Assembly: GCA_951848785.1 (NCBI GenBank)
Contig: CATOUR010000029.1
Location: 5,270,001-5,334,000 of the forward strand
Direction: 5' to 3'
Origin: Callosobruchus maculatus
Taxonomy: Eukaryota; Arthropoda; Insecta; Coleoptera; Chrysomelidae
Length of the DNA stretch: 64,000 nt
The notes under the pieces are model-generated. The model saw only the letters and a program-made list of their open reading frames with translations, had not been told where the DNA came from and searched no databases. Below, one piece after another: positions 9,972-20,984 of this stretch (positions within the stretch are counted from its first letter, which is position 1; every line of letters begins with the position of its first letter). A program made the position numbers and the translations under genes.

Positions 9972-10632
9972 AGGAGGCGGACTACTATCTGCTCTGACAG
10001 TCAGGCAGCCATCAAAGCACTGAGTGCTTGGAAAATAACGTCGGGACTGGTCCTGGAGTGCAGGAGGGCGCTTGACGACATCTCAGCTAATCACAAGGTG
10101 TCACTGATGTGGGTACCTGGGCACGGTGGGGTAAAGGGTAACGACATGGCGGATCATCTGGCTAGGATGGGATCCGGCAACAGTTTTGTGGGCCCGGAAC
10201 CAGCCTCAGGACTATCTGCAAACTTGATTAGGAAAACAACTGGAGAGTGGATCCAGAATCAACACTCTCTCAGATGGAACAACATCTCTGGTCATCTCCG
10301 ACAAGCTAGGGAACTATTAGCAGGGCCTGCAGAGAGAATAGGACGATTTTGTCTCTCTGGATAGGAGTAACTTGAGATTGCTAGTAGGCCTATTAACGGG
10401 TCACAACACCTTCAGGCGTCACCTGTTCGTGATGAGGGTGGTCAACGACCCAACTTACACGTGGTGTGGTGAAGAAGAAGAATCCTCGGCACACATCTTG
10501 TGTCGCTGTGAAACCTTGGGTTATCACAGGCTGACTATGCTGGGCTCAAGAACCTTGGAACCAATAGAGATAAAATGGATAGGACCTAAGAATGTACTTG
10601 CCTTTGCCAAAAGGGCAGGTCTTAGGAACTAG
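9972..10632 (+). pseudogene. Non-LTR retrotransposon C-terminal part: RNase H and zinc-knuckle region
   Basis: One frame reads ICSDSQAAIKALSAW and VSLMWVPGHGGVKGNDMADH, the RNase H active-site blocks. It continues to RIGRFCLSG and stops at 10362. The next frame (10372-10632) has LRLLVGLLTGHNTFRRHL, then CGEEEESSAHILCRC, the CCHC-like motif that ends this class of ORF2. A duplicated CT near 10353 explains the shift. Upstream reverse transcriptase is missing, so the copy is 5'-truncated. The family resembles the LINE ORFs ending in RNase H plus CX2-3C...H...C that are common in insects. Confidence 0.85.
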
Positions 10633-11666
10633 CGCGGATAGAGGCGCAAAAGGGCCCATCGTGTGGCCTATGCACCAGTCACATTCTGTGCTGGATAGCC
10701 TCTGGTCCTTATTCATTCAAAGTGATAATTTGCATAAATGTTTTCAGTAGTAATATCCCTAGAATAGAAGAGATAATTTTATGAAAATCGGAAGCTGCGG
10801 CTGCGGCTTCGGGGGCTGTTACCAAGTAACAAGCTTGTGAAATTTCTCAGAAAATTATTAGGCGATCCAAACCACGTGAAAACAAACGTCACTTTCATTA
10901 GTACTGTATCAGTCAAACTGATTCAGCGAAACTGAACAGTCAGAACCCGCCTTATTGCTTCAAGGTCTTTCCGTGAGATCTCTGCTAATCTCAGCATATA
11001 AATAGAGATATAAGTGTAAATTAAACAATTATTTAGCGTAGGAGGAATAATAAAATGTACCTTTACACTTAGGTTATAATAGAAATTAGTTAATTACATT
11101 CTATGTGCTATGTTGTTTGGGAGTATTATTATTTAAGGGTCGTTTTGTGCGATTTGTTTTGGGTTAAGTTAAATCAAGTTTGAAGAGCTTCCAAAATGTT
11201 TGATACAATCAATTCTACACCCAATACATCTGGCTCTTCCAACATACCTCCAAAAGGTTTCAACACAGAAAAAAATACTGTTGCGTTTCCAATTAATTGT
11301 TAGTATTTGGATGTTTTTCCATCACTTTAAATATATTTACAGTTGTTTCAAATCCATGTCATTGAAAGAATTCAATCCTTATATTCGAAGTAATCACAGG
11401 TACGCCAATAAATTCAAAATAATCTTATATTCATTCTAACAATATGTATAATCCTTCTAATACCAGTATTGACATATAATGCAATCAAAACATCCTTTTG
11501 TTTTCGAAATTTACCCTATGTTTCATTTAAGCAAAGCATATAATCTATTCAATGTACAAAAGTTATTACTGCAACAGCAATTCGTGATAATTCATCTGAT
11601 AAAAATTAATTTTGTTTCAATGGCCCTTGTCGTTCGCTGAACTATAATCAGTATTCGGCGGGACTG

Positions 11667-11939
11667 ATGTCCCGTTTCAGTGAAGGTAAGAATAAAGATA
11701 AAGAACAGGGGGATGATCTCAGTGTTACTACCGCCGCGAACCCGTCAACATGGACGAAGTTGTTCCGTTGTGTTGTTTCCGTGTTAGCCGTGTTGTGTCA
11801 TCTCATGGTTTTGCGTATTGCTCAGCAATTGTGTGATTTAAATGTGTCCAGTTATATATTAAATGGAGGACCTACTGAGAAATTCGGACTTAGATTAGAA
11901 GAGCTAACACCCACATTTGAACGTAGGTATTTAGATTAG
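11667..11939 (+). CDS. Unrecognised 90-codon frame with one hydrophobic segment
   Basis: MSRFSEGKNKDKEQGDD leads to a hydrophobic stretch (LFRCVVSVLAVLCHLMVL, residues about 32-50) that could span a membrane, and a C-terminal polar tail. It is GC-richer than the surrounding tandem repeat and contains a donor-like AAG/GTAAGA after codon 8, so it could be a processed or captured exon. No family was recognised. It could also be a chance frame. Confidence 0.25.
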   Translation: MSRFSEGKNKDKEQGDDLSVTTAANPSTWTKLFRCVVSVLAVLCHLMVLRIAQQLCDLNVSSYILNGGPTEKFGLRLEELTPTFERRYLD

Positions 11940-14746
11940 TCAGACAGTTATATTTCAGGTAATAATGCAACAACTGGTGCAGGCTTATGTCTAATTCTTA
12001 TATCATGCTCCTTATAACTTCATACAAAATCACACAATCAAACATCCAAACGAATCAATTAGCTGCCTCGCAATAAAATCTGTTGGTCCAAGGAAAAGAA
12101 AGTAGTTTAGAATCAATTACCAAACACAGATTCGATTCAACGACAGGCTGCAATTGAATTATTCAACTATTGGATAAAGCAGCTGTATTTGAGGAATGCT
12201 GAGTGTAACGTCCCATTGAATCCAAGCGTAAGTATTTGACAGAACGACAGATTTTTCTGTGTGAAGCACTTTGGGCTTAAAAAGGAGAAATCACAATGAA
12301 AGATTTGTATGAGGGATGCACTTTGTAAAATAGAAAGAACTTTGCACTTGAGACCGATAGCGTTTTAAAAAAGTGCTTAGGGCTTCGAGTCTAAAAGCTT
12401 TGGTCAGTTCTGCGTGCAAGTAAGAATATGAGTGTGTAAATCGAACTCTAACATGATTAACACCGCAAAATTAGAATCATTCAATTTTATATTCAGTTTA
12501 TGATAGGAGCAAATGTGACATATATCATTAGTCAATGACATTGAATTCGTTCTGCTGATTAGTTTGGGTTCGGTTTTAGCAAGATTGAAGAGTTTCTCAA
12601 GAATTTTTTTGGGTGCTACAATCATTTTTGGTTCAGCACCAATATGCTCCCGGTAGTTTACAAATTACTTTAAGCACTTTTGGCATAGGTAGCAAAAAAT
12701 AAATAAAATAAGAGTTTAGTATCTGCGAAGCACTTTACCAAATAATATTATAAGATCTTGCACTTGAGAATGACAGCATTTCGACAAGTGCTTAGTGCAT
12801 CAAGGCCAAGGGTTAAACTTAGATTTATTATTATTAAGAGCTTTGTTGAGTTCTGCATAGAGGTACCTATATGAGAACTCTAAAATGATTACTATCGCTG
12901 AATTTGCAGCTTATAGCTTTGCATTTAATGTCTCATAGAAACAAGTTTGAAATTTATTATTCAATGATATTCATGATTTGTTCTATTGATTTTGGGTTAA
13001 GCTTCACGGCATCACTGACCCTTCCAATATGCTCCAACTATAGTTTTCAAATACTTGAGAGGCAGCATTTCGATAATGTGCTTAAGACTCTTTCAGTGAC
13101 AGTTTTGCTCATCTCAGCATGTAGATAGCGATATAAGTGTAAATCAGATAAGATAGTTAGTGTAGGAGAAATAATAGAATTTACCTTTATATTTGAGTTT
13201 AATCAAGTTTGTCCCCATCAACAGATTCCAAGCTCTTTGGGCTTATGAATCAAAAATCACGATAAAAAATGTGTGTGAAGGATCAGGTTGTAAAATAAAA
13301 AGGACTTTGCACTTGAGAATGATGTTTCGAGTGTGAAAGCTTTGGTCAGATCTGCATGTAAATAAGAATGTAAGTGTGTAAATCTATTATTAATACCGCA
13401 GAATTGGCATCATTCTGTTTTATACTTAAATTTTTAATAGAAGCAAGTGTAAAATATTTCCTTATTTAATGACATTAGTTCGTTGTGCTATTTATTTTGG
13501 GTTCGGTTTATTTAAAGCTGAAGAGTTTCTGACACATTTTTTTAGTGCTACAATCGTTTCAAAGGCACCACCAATATGCTCCCAGTAGGTTTCAAGCTTT
13601 GGGCAAAAATCACAAAGAAAGATTTGTGCTAGGGATGTAATTTGTAAAATAAAAAGAAATTTGCACTTCAGAACTATAGCATATAGCATATATTCAATTT
13701 ATAATAGAAGCAAGTGTGCGATATTGAGTTCGTCGTAATGTTTATTTTGCGTCAAGTTTAAGCAAGAATGAAGAGTTTCTCATGAATTTTTTGGGTGCTA
13801 CAATAATTTTTGAGTCACCACCAATATGCTCACGGTAGTTTTTAAGTTACTTTAAGAACGGTCTTAAGAAAGCACAGAGCAAAATGAGGGAATTTTCATT
13901 TTGACAATGTGCTTAGTGCTACGTTCAGCTCTGTGAGGAGATAGTGATATAAGTGTAAATTAAACAACATAATTAGCTTACGAGAGATAATCGAATTAAT
14001 TAGATTATAATAGAAATTAGTTTAGAGATTCATTATTTAATTACATCGTATATGCTATGGTGTTCAGGTTAGATTTCAGTAAGTATTATTATTTAAGGAC
14101 TTTCATTGGTTTGTGTGATTTGTTTCAGGTTAAGTTTAATCAAGTTTGAAGAGGTTGCAAAATGTTTGATACACTGCAATTCTATATGTCCGGTACTCTC
14201 GCTCTTCCAATATACCCCCGTAAGTTTCAGGCTCCTTGCTCTTTTACGAAGCAAAAATTACAATGAAAGATTTGGATGCACTTCAGAATGATAGCATTTT
14301 CAAAAAGTGCTTAGGGCTTCGAGTCTGAAAGCTTTGGTCAGCTCTGCGTGCAAATAAGAATATAAGTGTGTAAATTGAAACATCGAAACATTATTAACAT
14401 CGCAGTATCATTCAATTTTATATTTTGACTTCGTTTTGTATTTTGAGTTCGGTTTAAGCAAGATTGAAAAAATCCTCATGCATTTTTTGGGTGCTACATT
14501 TTCGGTTTTAAAATTACATTAATAAAGCAAAATAAGGGACTTCTCATTTTGCTGTTACAAATATTGGCGTTACATTTGTACATAGTCTTGTTCTTGAGGT
14601 TTATGAAAGACATTTCTAAAAGATCAAAAAACCGTTCTTGTTTACCAAATTCACTAATTGTCGAATAATAATAGATTGTACTTGTATTTCGTGTTGTACC
14701 AAGAACCAAGGTAATCAATGAAAAACTAACGTCTTACTTATAGTAG

Positions 14747-14998
14747 TTGTCAGCACAGAAACAGTTTCAAAGGCTTAGTGGGCGTGGTCCTAATGGTGTA
14801 CTGACTTATGCTAGTATGCTCCACCGAGGATCTATTATCGATAAAAATATTGTTCAGCAGCATTTTGACACAGAAAGTGGAGATCTAGTTTTGGCAGATC
14901 AAGTTTTTCTCATAAGTGACATTGTACCTAATGCAGTAAGTTTGAATATTCCACCGTTTCTTAGTACTCCAGAATTAGCATCAGAGCAGCTACAATAG
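14747..14998 (+). CDS. Unrecognised 83-codon frame between repeat copies
   Basis: Reads FQRLSGRGPNGVLTYASML and then GDLVLADQVFLISDIVPN, with a balanced, protein-like composition unlike the AT-rich surroundings. It starts just after a TTATAG/T acceptor-like site and ends in TAG. The family is not recognised. It may belong to a transposon inserted at about 14554 together with the downstream retrotransposon. Confidence 0.3.
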   Translation: MSAQKQFQRLSGRGPNGVLTYASMLHRGSIIDKNIVQQHFDTESGDLVLADQVFLISDIVPNAVSLNIPPFLSTPELASEQLQ

Positions 14999-15105
14999 AC
15001 AAAAAGTATTGCAAGAGCAAGAATTTATGGTAGAAAGGGCAATGTGTAGAATCCAAGGTTTTAAAATTTTGTCTCTTTGTCAGAAGAGGATATTGTAATA
15101 GGCAA

Positions 15106-16850
15106 ATATTTTTGAAAAACAAAGATGGAACGTTAATAGCAGACAAAGACGAAATACTAGAAACGTGGAAAGATCACTTTGTTAACCTGTTGAATAAGGA
15201 AGAGATAGAAAATCAAGAAACTCAATTAGTGACGCACGGTGACGCAGATAGTTTGGAAGTTCCTACACATGAAGAAATAGAAATCATAGTACAATACATG
15301 AAGAACAATAGAAGCCCTGGAGAAAGCAATATAACAGCAGAAATGTTAAAAGTTGGAGGAGAAAAGCTTAGAAGAAATTATGAGAGAAATATGGTTACAA
15401 GAACGAATGCCGGTAGACTGGTCAAAAGCTTTAATATGTCCAATATACAAGAAAGGTGACCCAGCAATATGCGAACATTATAGAGGTATCGCCCTTTTAG
15501 ACACATGCTACAAGATACTGGGACAGATAATAAGAAAGAGGCTGGACGGTTATGCAGAAACAATTTTAGGGGAATATCAGGTTGGATTCAGAAGCGGCAG
15601 GAGTACGACATCAAATATTTGTTCTCAAGGAACTACAAATAACAAGCTCTGAATATAAAATGAAACTACACGTGCTTTTCATAGACTTTAAACAAGCCTA
15701 TGATAGTATAAACAGAGAGAGAATATATGAAGCAATGGTGCAGCTAGGAATTCCAGGAAAACTCATAAGACTAATAAGAATGACATTACAAAAAACCAAG
15801 AACAAAATTACATGGATGGGAAGTGAGTCACAGTAATTTGAAGTGAGAAAGGGACTCAACAAGGCGATCCTCTATCAACGATACAAATGGAACCATATTC
15901 AATAACGAGGACCAATGTATAGCATATGCAGATGACCTAACACTAGTAGCAAAAACAAAGAAAGAACTAGAGAAAATTACGGCAAGGATAGCTGCGGAAG
16001 CAAGGAAATTTGGGATGGAGATAAATCAAAGTAAGACAAAATATATGGTCATGGGACAAATGGAAAAAACTTCCGATGATCAATCGAACCTAACCTTTAC
16101 GGCGAACAACATGAAATATACTTTTGAAAGGACTACGGAATTTATGTACCTAGGGGTAATCATAGAGCAAAAAGGACAAGAGAAACAAGAAATACAGGCA
16201 AGGATCATCAAAGGAAACCAGAAGTATGGACCCCTGAAAAATCTTATGAAATCCAAATATGTGTTCAGAAAGACCAAAGAGAGAATTTATACAACTGTTA
16301 TAAGACCAACAGCGACATATGCTTGTGGACTATGAACAAAGAGGAGGAAGAAAAAATTATAAGATGGGAAATAAAAATGTTGAGAGTTATTTATGAAGGC
16401 ATAAGGACAAAGAGGGATGGAGGAGAAGAACAAACGAGGAACTGGAAGACATGTACAACAGCCCCAACATTATAGCAATCATCAAAGCGCAGAGAATAAG
16501 GTGGCTGGGACATGTGTAGAGGATGAATGGGACGAGAATGGCAAAACTAGTTCTCAACCGGAGACCAATAGGAAAAAAAAGGAAGGGTCGACCAAGGGAG
16601 AGATGGCTGAAGAAGGCAGAAGATGATTTAAAGAAAATTAATGATAAGCACTGGAAAGGGAAGACGGCAGACAGAAATAGGTGGCGTGGAATAGTCCAGG
16701 ATATACTCAGAAATAGGTGGTTAAAGTATCCAAAGACGATTCTAAGTTATATAAATTTTAGCGGTATAAGATCAGACTGTACTCAGTTCTGCCCTAGGCC
16801 TTCATGGCCTGTTGTGCAAAATAATAATAATACCAGAACCATTATTTGAG
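15106..16850 (+). pseudogene. Non-LTR retrotransposon reverse transcriptase, 5'-truncated and decayed
   Basis: Frames in order: KNKDGTLIADKDEILETWKD, CEHYRGIALLDTCYKILG, VLFIDFKQAYDSINRE, TQQGDPLST, AYADDLTLVA, EINQSKTKYMVMG, FMYLGVIIEQKGQE and GRPRERWLKKAEDDL. These are the RT blocks of endonuclease-type insect LINEs with a C-terminal extension. Shifts occur near 15355 and 15645, and about 40 codons are deleted between PLST and the YADD block near 15890. The element ends GGCCTGTTGTGC plus an (AAT)n tail at 16850. It may be the same family as the element at 1-1748, which shows the complementary endonuclease half, but the two do not overlap, so this cannot be tested here. Confidence 0.9.
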
Positions 16851-16986
16851 TATAGTTCAATTATATTCAGGACAGTATGTGCTCTAACAAATTTACAATA
16901 TCCATTGATTAGAGAAATAAGGGACTTCTCATTTTGAAATGTGCTCAATGATTCGTTGAGCTCTGTATCGAGATAGCGATAAAAGT

Positions 16987-17920
16987 CAGGGTTTTCATAT
17001 TGGGAGATTTTCCCCCAAATTTGGGGTATTTTCAGCCTACTGGGGGAAATTTTGGGGGTCATTATTTCCTGAGGGATTTTCTGGGGGAGAAAATAAATCC
17101 TTAGGAATTTTTGGGGGTACTTATTTTTGTTTTTAATAACGCAAAACTGAAAATTTACACTTGCTATTTTTTATTTTGGCACGCCCAACTCTACACTTTA
17201 CGACGCCGACGGTACGAAACTGTCTCTATTGGTTGAAATATTTTTATTTGGAACCATTTTGAATATTTCAACCAGTAGGAATAGTTTCGTAGTGTCGTAT
17301 CGTCGGATGTCGTGTGCATCTGAATTAAGCTTTAAAAGTGGGTTGGCAGACTTGCGGCAATATTAAGGGTGAGATTTCACCTATGAAAATTGGTTGTGCT
17401 AACTTTACACCAAATGAGAATATGTTACGCAGGTTCAACGCAGACATGTATAAAGTTGCTGAAGACAATGCCTTAGATATATTATTTGAATAAATTTCAT
17501 AGTTTAACCTCGTACATTTTTTGTTTGCTATATTTAATACATTACTTAGAATGTTTATTTTTTTTTTTGTTACGAAGATTACATATTAATAATATTAGTC
17601 TATGAAAGAATCTATTTTTTACGTTTTGTTAAACCACAACCTCAAAAGATATTAAACTTTATTAATTTTTTAAGTTTCAACGGATTGTTTTCTCAGTATA
17701 TACAAGAATGACCAAAAAATGCGTTTTTCAGAAGAGCATCTTTTATTCGACTTTGTTTACATTTCACTATCGCTAAGTGTACCTGTAAGGCATAAAAAAA
17801 ATAATATCCATTTATTTCTTGATATTTTTGTTAAAAACATTTTGGGGGATTTTTTTTCAAATATGTCTAATTTTGGGGATTTTTGAACCTAACCTGGGGG
17901 AAATCCATCTGGCAACCCTG
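16987..17920. mobile_element. hAT-type non-autonomous element with 8-bp target duplication
   Basis: Left end CAGGGTTTTC, right end GGCAACCCTG. Flanking octamers ATAAAAGT (16979-16986) and ATATAAGT (17921-17928) differ at one base. Removing the element restores the repeat-family motif AGATAGCGATATAAGTGTAA. Both ends are rich in TGGGGG / CCCCC runs. The interior includes an imperfect inverted repeat around 17204-17307 (CGACGGTACGAAACT / AGTTTCGTAGTGTCGTATCG) and a short frame NMLRRFNADMYKVAEDNA near 17430 that may be a transposase C-terminal trace. Confidence 0.8.
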
Positions 17921-17990
17921 ATATAAGTGTAAATGGAAGTCTAAGATGTTTACCGTCGCAGAATTTGCAGCGTTTTGCTGTGGGTTCGCC

Positions 17991-18660
17991 TGTAGCGGTC
18001 TGCAAAGGCGGACTGGGGGTTGTGAGAGCGGTGCCTACGGGCATCCTTACAGCCCCTCGGGGCACACCACCACATCACTGCACTGGCTTCCGTGGCGCTG
18101 CTCGCCTGACAGGCAAGGTCCTTCCGGCGTGTGGTGCGGCATTCAGTCTTTCCCGTCTCTTATTTTCACCACCACCACCGACATTCAGGCGCGTGAGACG
18201 TTGGACGCTGGCCGTCGCGACGACTGACTTGAGCGGACGCCGACGTCGCACGATCCACGGCGAGTGGAAAGCTCGACGCCCAAAGACGCCGTTGTTGCCA
18301 AATCCACGTACGATGTTTTGTACAAACGCGGTGCAGGAATTCACATTTTGTAAACGTGAAGCAAGGTTTTTCAGTTCTAAACTTTCACGTGATAGTTCGG
18401 TAAAAACAGGGGCGTAGGTGGTGCACTGAAAAAACACTTGTCTTGAATCAAAGAAACAAGGGCGCAGCTGCCCCCCCCCTAACAGCCTATGTGCGCAAAC
18501 ACAGTGGGGCTTTTTAGTGAGCCTGCAAGGGCGTGCGAAGGCGTGCAGGTACCGCATGCAGGCTAACCTGCTCAACTGAGTTTTCGACCGCTTACCAGCG
18601 TCGGAAGCCCGCTTGAACGCTTTTATAGTAACAGAAATTTAGTTTGCTACCTGGTTTCGT
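17991..18660. other. CpG-rich stretch without an identified gene
   Basis: Unusually GC- and CpG-rich for the window. Long frames occur on both strands (17965-18417 plus, 18075-18575 minus), as expected by chance in high-GC sequence, and neither has recognisable motifs. It precedes the MADF exon at 18676 and may be the 5' part of that Harbinger element or its promoter. Confidence 0.4.
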
Positions 18661-18675
18661 CTGTGCCGGTCGAAG

Positions 18676-18814
18676 ATGTGTAGCGATAAAGAGTTACTTA
18701 TAGCTTCAGTGTTTGCGAAAACCCCTATTTGGGATAAAAGACACAAGCGGCACTATAACCGCACTGCGATAGAAAAATGTTGGAAGGAAATAAGTGCGGT
18801 TATGAAAGTAGACG
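18676..18814 (+). CDS. MADF-domain protein, first exon (Harbinger accessory protein or derived gene)
   Basis: ATG at 18676 opens MCSDKELLIASVFAKTPIWD, then RHYNRTAIEKCWKEISAVM, followed by a GTAAGT donor at 18815. This is the N-terminal half of a MADF domain (L...V...P.IWD...K.Y.NR.A...CW.EI). The next exon was not located. A PIF/Harbinger nuclease remnant lies on the opposite strand just downstream, matching the two-gene layout of these elements, so a transposon origin is more likely than a host gene. Confidence 0.6.
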
Positions 18815-18849
18815 GTAAGTTTATGTACAATAGTTATTTGGATATATGA

Positions 18850-19145
18850 TTAATAAGCTTGGAACTGAGGTAATACATCAAGAAATTTATTATAAATGTG
18901 GTAGTGATAGATAAGAGGTGCTCTGCAAGATATTTTAAAAAATATCTCGAATTGTTTTGGTCTCATTTGGAGGCATTTACTGGTAATTACGCCTAATCCA
19001 TGTTCTAGCCCGAGATAATGGGGTATGAGGCATTCCTGTTCAAACTGTATATCTTTTCCACCAAAAGGCTTCAAAAAAGTGGTAAATAAGTGGATATGCC
19101 TCGTCACTTGTTAGCACAAAAAGTCCCTTCGTTCGTGTTTGAGGA
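18850..19145 (-). pseudogene. PIF/Harbinger DDE nuclease remnant
   Basis: On the minus strand, LTSDEAYPL and, after a one-base shift, TTFLKPFGGKDIQFEQECL. The SDEAYPL..FLKPFGGKD block matches the GD..YPL...L.PF segment that contains a catalytic Asp of Harbinger nucleases. The following RARTW-like residues are split between frames. Earlier and later domains are missing. Confidence 0.7.
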
Positions 19146-20005
19146 AGATGAGATGGTTTCGGAATCTGAAATTTGCCATAACCGCTAACGTCTATAGTAA
19201 TGTAGCTAGTTAAAAAGGCTGTTAATATGATTTTTCATCCATTAAAATCCATCAATAAATTTTCGTGTATGTTGGAAAAACCTGCCTAATTGAATGATTG
19301 TTAATAACGTGAAAAATATTTATTATGTGTACATAATAATTAATACCACGAAAATAACGCCATTATACGTCTCCATCACTGTAAAGGATTATTTAATAAA
19401 GCGGAATGGTTGCATCGGAGGTTGATGTGACTGGCTAATGTTTGTACTCTTTTTCTTCTCTGTTTTCACTGTACCATGCACTAGTGTGCGGAACCGGCGC
19501 CGCCCTGCTTCTACCTGCCGAGGGGACTTGGCGTTGACCAATGCACTCCAACGCTCTGCAACGCTCCTAACTGCCGCTACTGTGCATGCCTACTATGTGT
19601 AACCTCATGCTAGGAGTACGATCTAACCGAAAATCAGAGATTCACGACTTGACTTGATTTTCAAGCTACTTGACTTGATATCAAGTCAAGATCAAGTATT
19701 TGTTTTCGAAATTCAAGTCAAGTTAAGTAGTTACACAGCAAGCAACTTGAAAATCAAGTTTGTCAAACTAACTACTTGATTTTTTGTTGTTGAGTTCTTT
19801 TTTGATATTAATTTGATTAACTGCCAAAAAGCAATAACAATAAAAATCTATGTATTTCAAGATGTAATCTTTTATTTAAAAAAAACATCCAAAAACGGAA
19901 ACTCCAAAAAACTTAGTTAAATAATGAATGTAAGAATATGAAATAAAAATACGAAATATTCTGAATTCTGACAATAATACATAGAAAAACAACAAACTCA
20001 AATGA

Positions 20006-20081
20006 GGGTGGGTTGGCTCAGTGGTTAAGAGTCGAGGGCCCGTGGCCGGAAGGTCCCGAGTTCGATTCTCGTTAGAGGCGG
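20006..20081 (+). repeat. tRNA-derived sequence with A and B boxes (SINE head or tRNA pseudogene)
   Basis: TGGCTCAGTGG at 20014-20024 fits the pol III A box and GTTCGATTC at 20060-20068 the B box, spaced about 45 bases. D-stem (GCTC/GAGT) and T-stem (CGAG/CTCG) can form. The region between has only a GGCC/GGCC stem with a 3-nt loop, so no normal anticodon arm forms, and the acceptor ends do not pair well. A functional tRNA is unlikely. Confidence 0.5.
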
Positions 20082-20237
20082 AAATTTATTTCTGGTTTTT
20101 TCAATCAAAAATAGATATCCATAAAAAAAGCTCAGCGAAGAATTCCCAGCTGAGCCTTCACTGTTGACTTTTAATTAACAGTGCTGTTCCTAGAGTGGCG
20201 CCGGAAAAAAGTAACAAAGCCTACACAGAACATGAGG

Positions 20238-20435
20238 CTAATGACCAGAGCAGTCGATGCCGATGTCACAGATGAAAAAAAAATTAATATTCTCATTTGC
20301 CGTCCATGATTTGAGACACATAAGACTTCTAACGGAGTTATCACCTAATCGATTTCTTGTTTTGGTGAGAGTTAAGGCAGCTCTAAAAAACTGCCTTTCA
20401 ACTGGAGCTGAAGAAGCGATGAGGTTTATTGTCAA
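20238..20435 (-). pseudogene. hAT transposase C-terminal fragment
   Basis: The minus-strand frame reads LIASSAPVERQFFRAAL, then TKTRNRLGDNSVRSLMCLKS, the hAT dimerisation signature (SAPVER.FS.AG...T..RNRL....V..L..LK). It belongs to the element at 19635-20773. The rest of the transposase is deleted. Confidence 0.85.
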
Positions 20436-20984
20436 GTTCCATAGCCCACGAATCTAGTCTATCTAGCAGCAGATTAATGCAAAAATGATGGAAATGCTCT
20501 TAAAAATATTAAGGTACTTTCAAATTCGTTCAACTAACTGGCTTAAGGGTGCCTACTTGCTGTCGTAACCTCGGTGATTCCCCTATTTTAACGCTTCGAT
20601 TGGCACAGATCGATATCAAGAAATATAATATCATAGTTTGATTTTACTCGATATCAAGTCAAGTAGTTCAGATCGAAAATCAAGTCAAGTCAAATATCAA
20701 ATTTTCAAAAGCTTGAGCTTTCAAGTCAAGTATTTAAGAAAAAACTCAAGCTACTTGGCTTGATGAATCCCTACCGAAAATATAGCTAGGAGTTCTAGAG
20801 TATACAGTTGAGATAAGTTATATGCGATGGATTGATATCCAAACATTGAGGCTAATTGGAACCGATTGCTAATATGTTACACTCTAAGAGATCAATATGG
20901 ACAAAAGCATAAATCATATCAAAATAATAACGTCATAAAGGATGGTCCTATAGCAACATTAGCAGGATAATCTAAGTTATTTTG

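Larger units (their letters stand above)
10955..17990. repeat. Old, diverged tandem repeat family, interrupted by later insertions
   Basis: A set of motifs recurs in the same order: CACTTGAGAATGATAGCATT, AAGTGCTTAG, GTCAGCTCTGC, then GATATAAGTGTAAAT or AAGAATATAAGTGTGTAAAT, and further on TGGGTGCTACAAT and CCACCAATATGCTC. Copies of the AAGTGCTTAG block are near 12375, 12785, 13075, 13905 and 14300, with partial copies near 10955, 13315, 16936 and 17920. Spacing is 240-590 bases. Two sub-types differ in the AAATAAG or AGATAGCGAT segment. The retrotransposon near 15.1-16.85 kb and the hAT element at 16987-17920 are inserted in it. Confidence 0.65.
19635..20773. mobile_element. hAT element remnant with perfect 8-bp target duplication
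   Basis: Flanked by CCGAAAAT at 19627-19634 and 20774-20781. The left end is CAGAGATTCACGACTTGACT; the right end, read inward, is TAGGGATTCATCAAGCCAAG. Both termini are built from repeated ACTTGA/TCAAGT words in opposite orientations. The interior carries a minus-strand hAT C-terminal fragment and a tRNA-like sequence. The exact target duplication suggests a fairly recent insertion despite the internal deletion. Confidence 0.9.

Noticed and set aside
18075..18575. 166-codon minus-strand frame, and overlapping 150-codon plus-strand frame
   Set aside because: Both lie in the same CpG-rich block, where stop codons are rare by chance; neither shows domains, and their composition (Arg/Pro/Cys rich) is that of random GC-rich translation.
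20006..20081. Functional tRNA gene
   Set aside because: A and B boxes and D/T stems are present, but no proper anticodon arm or acceptor stem can be formed, and it sits inside a transposon.
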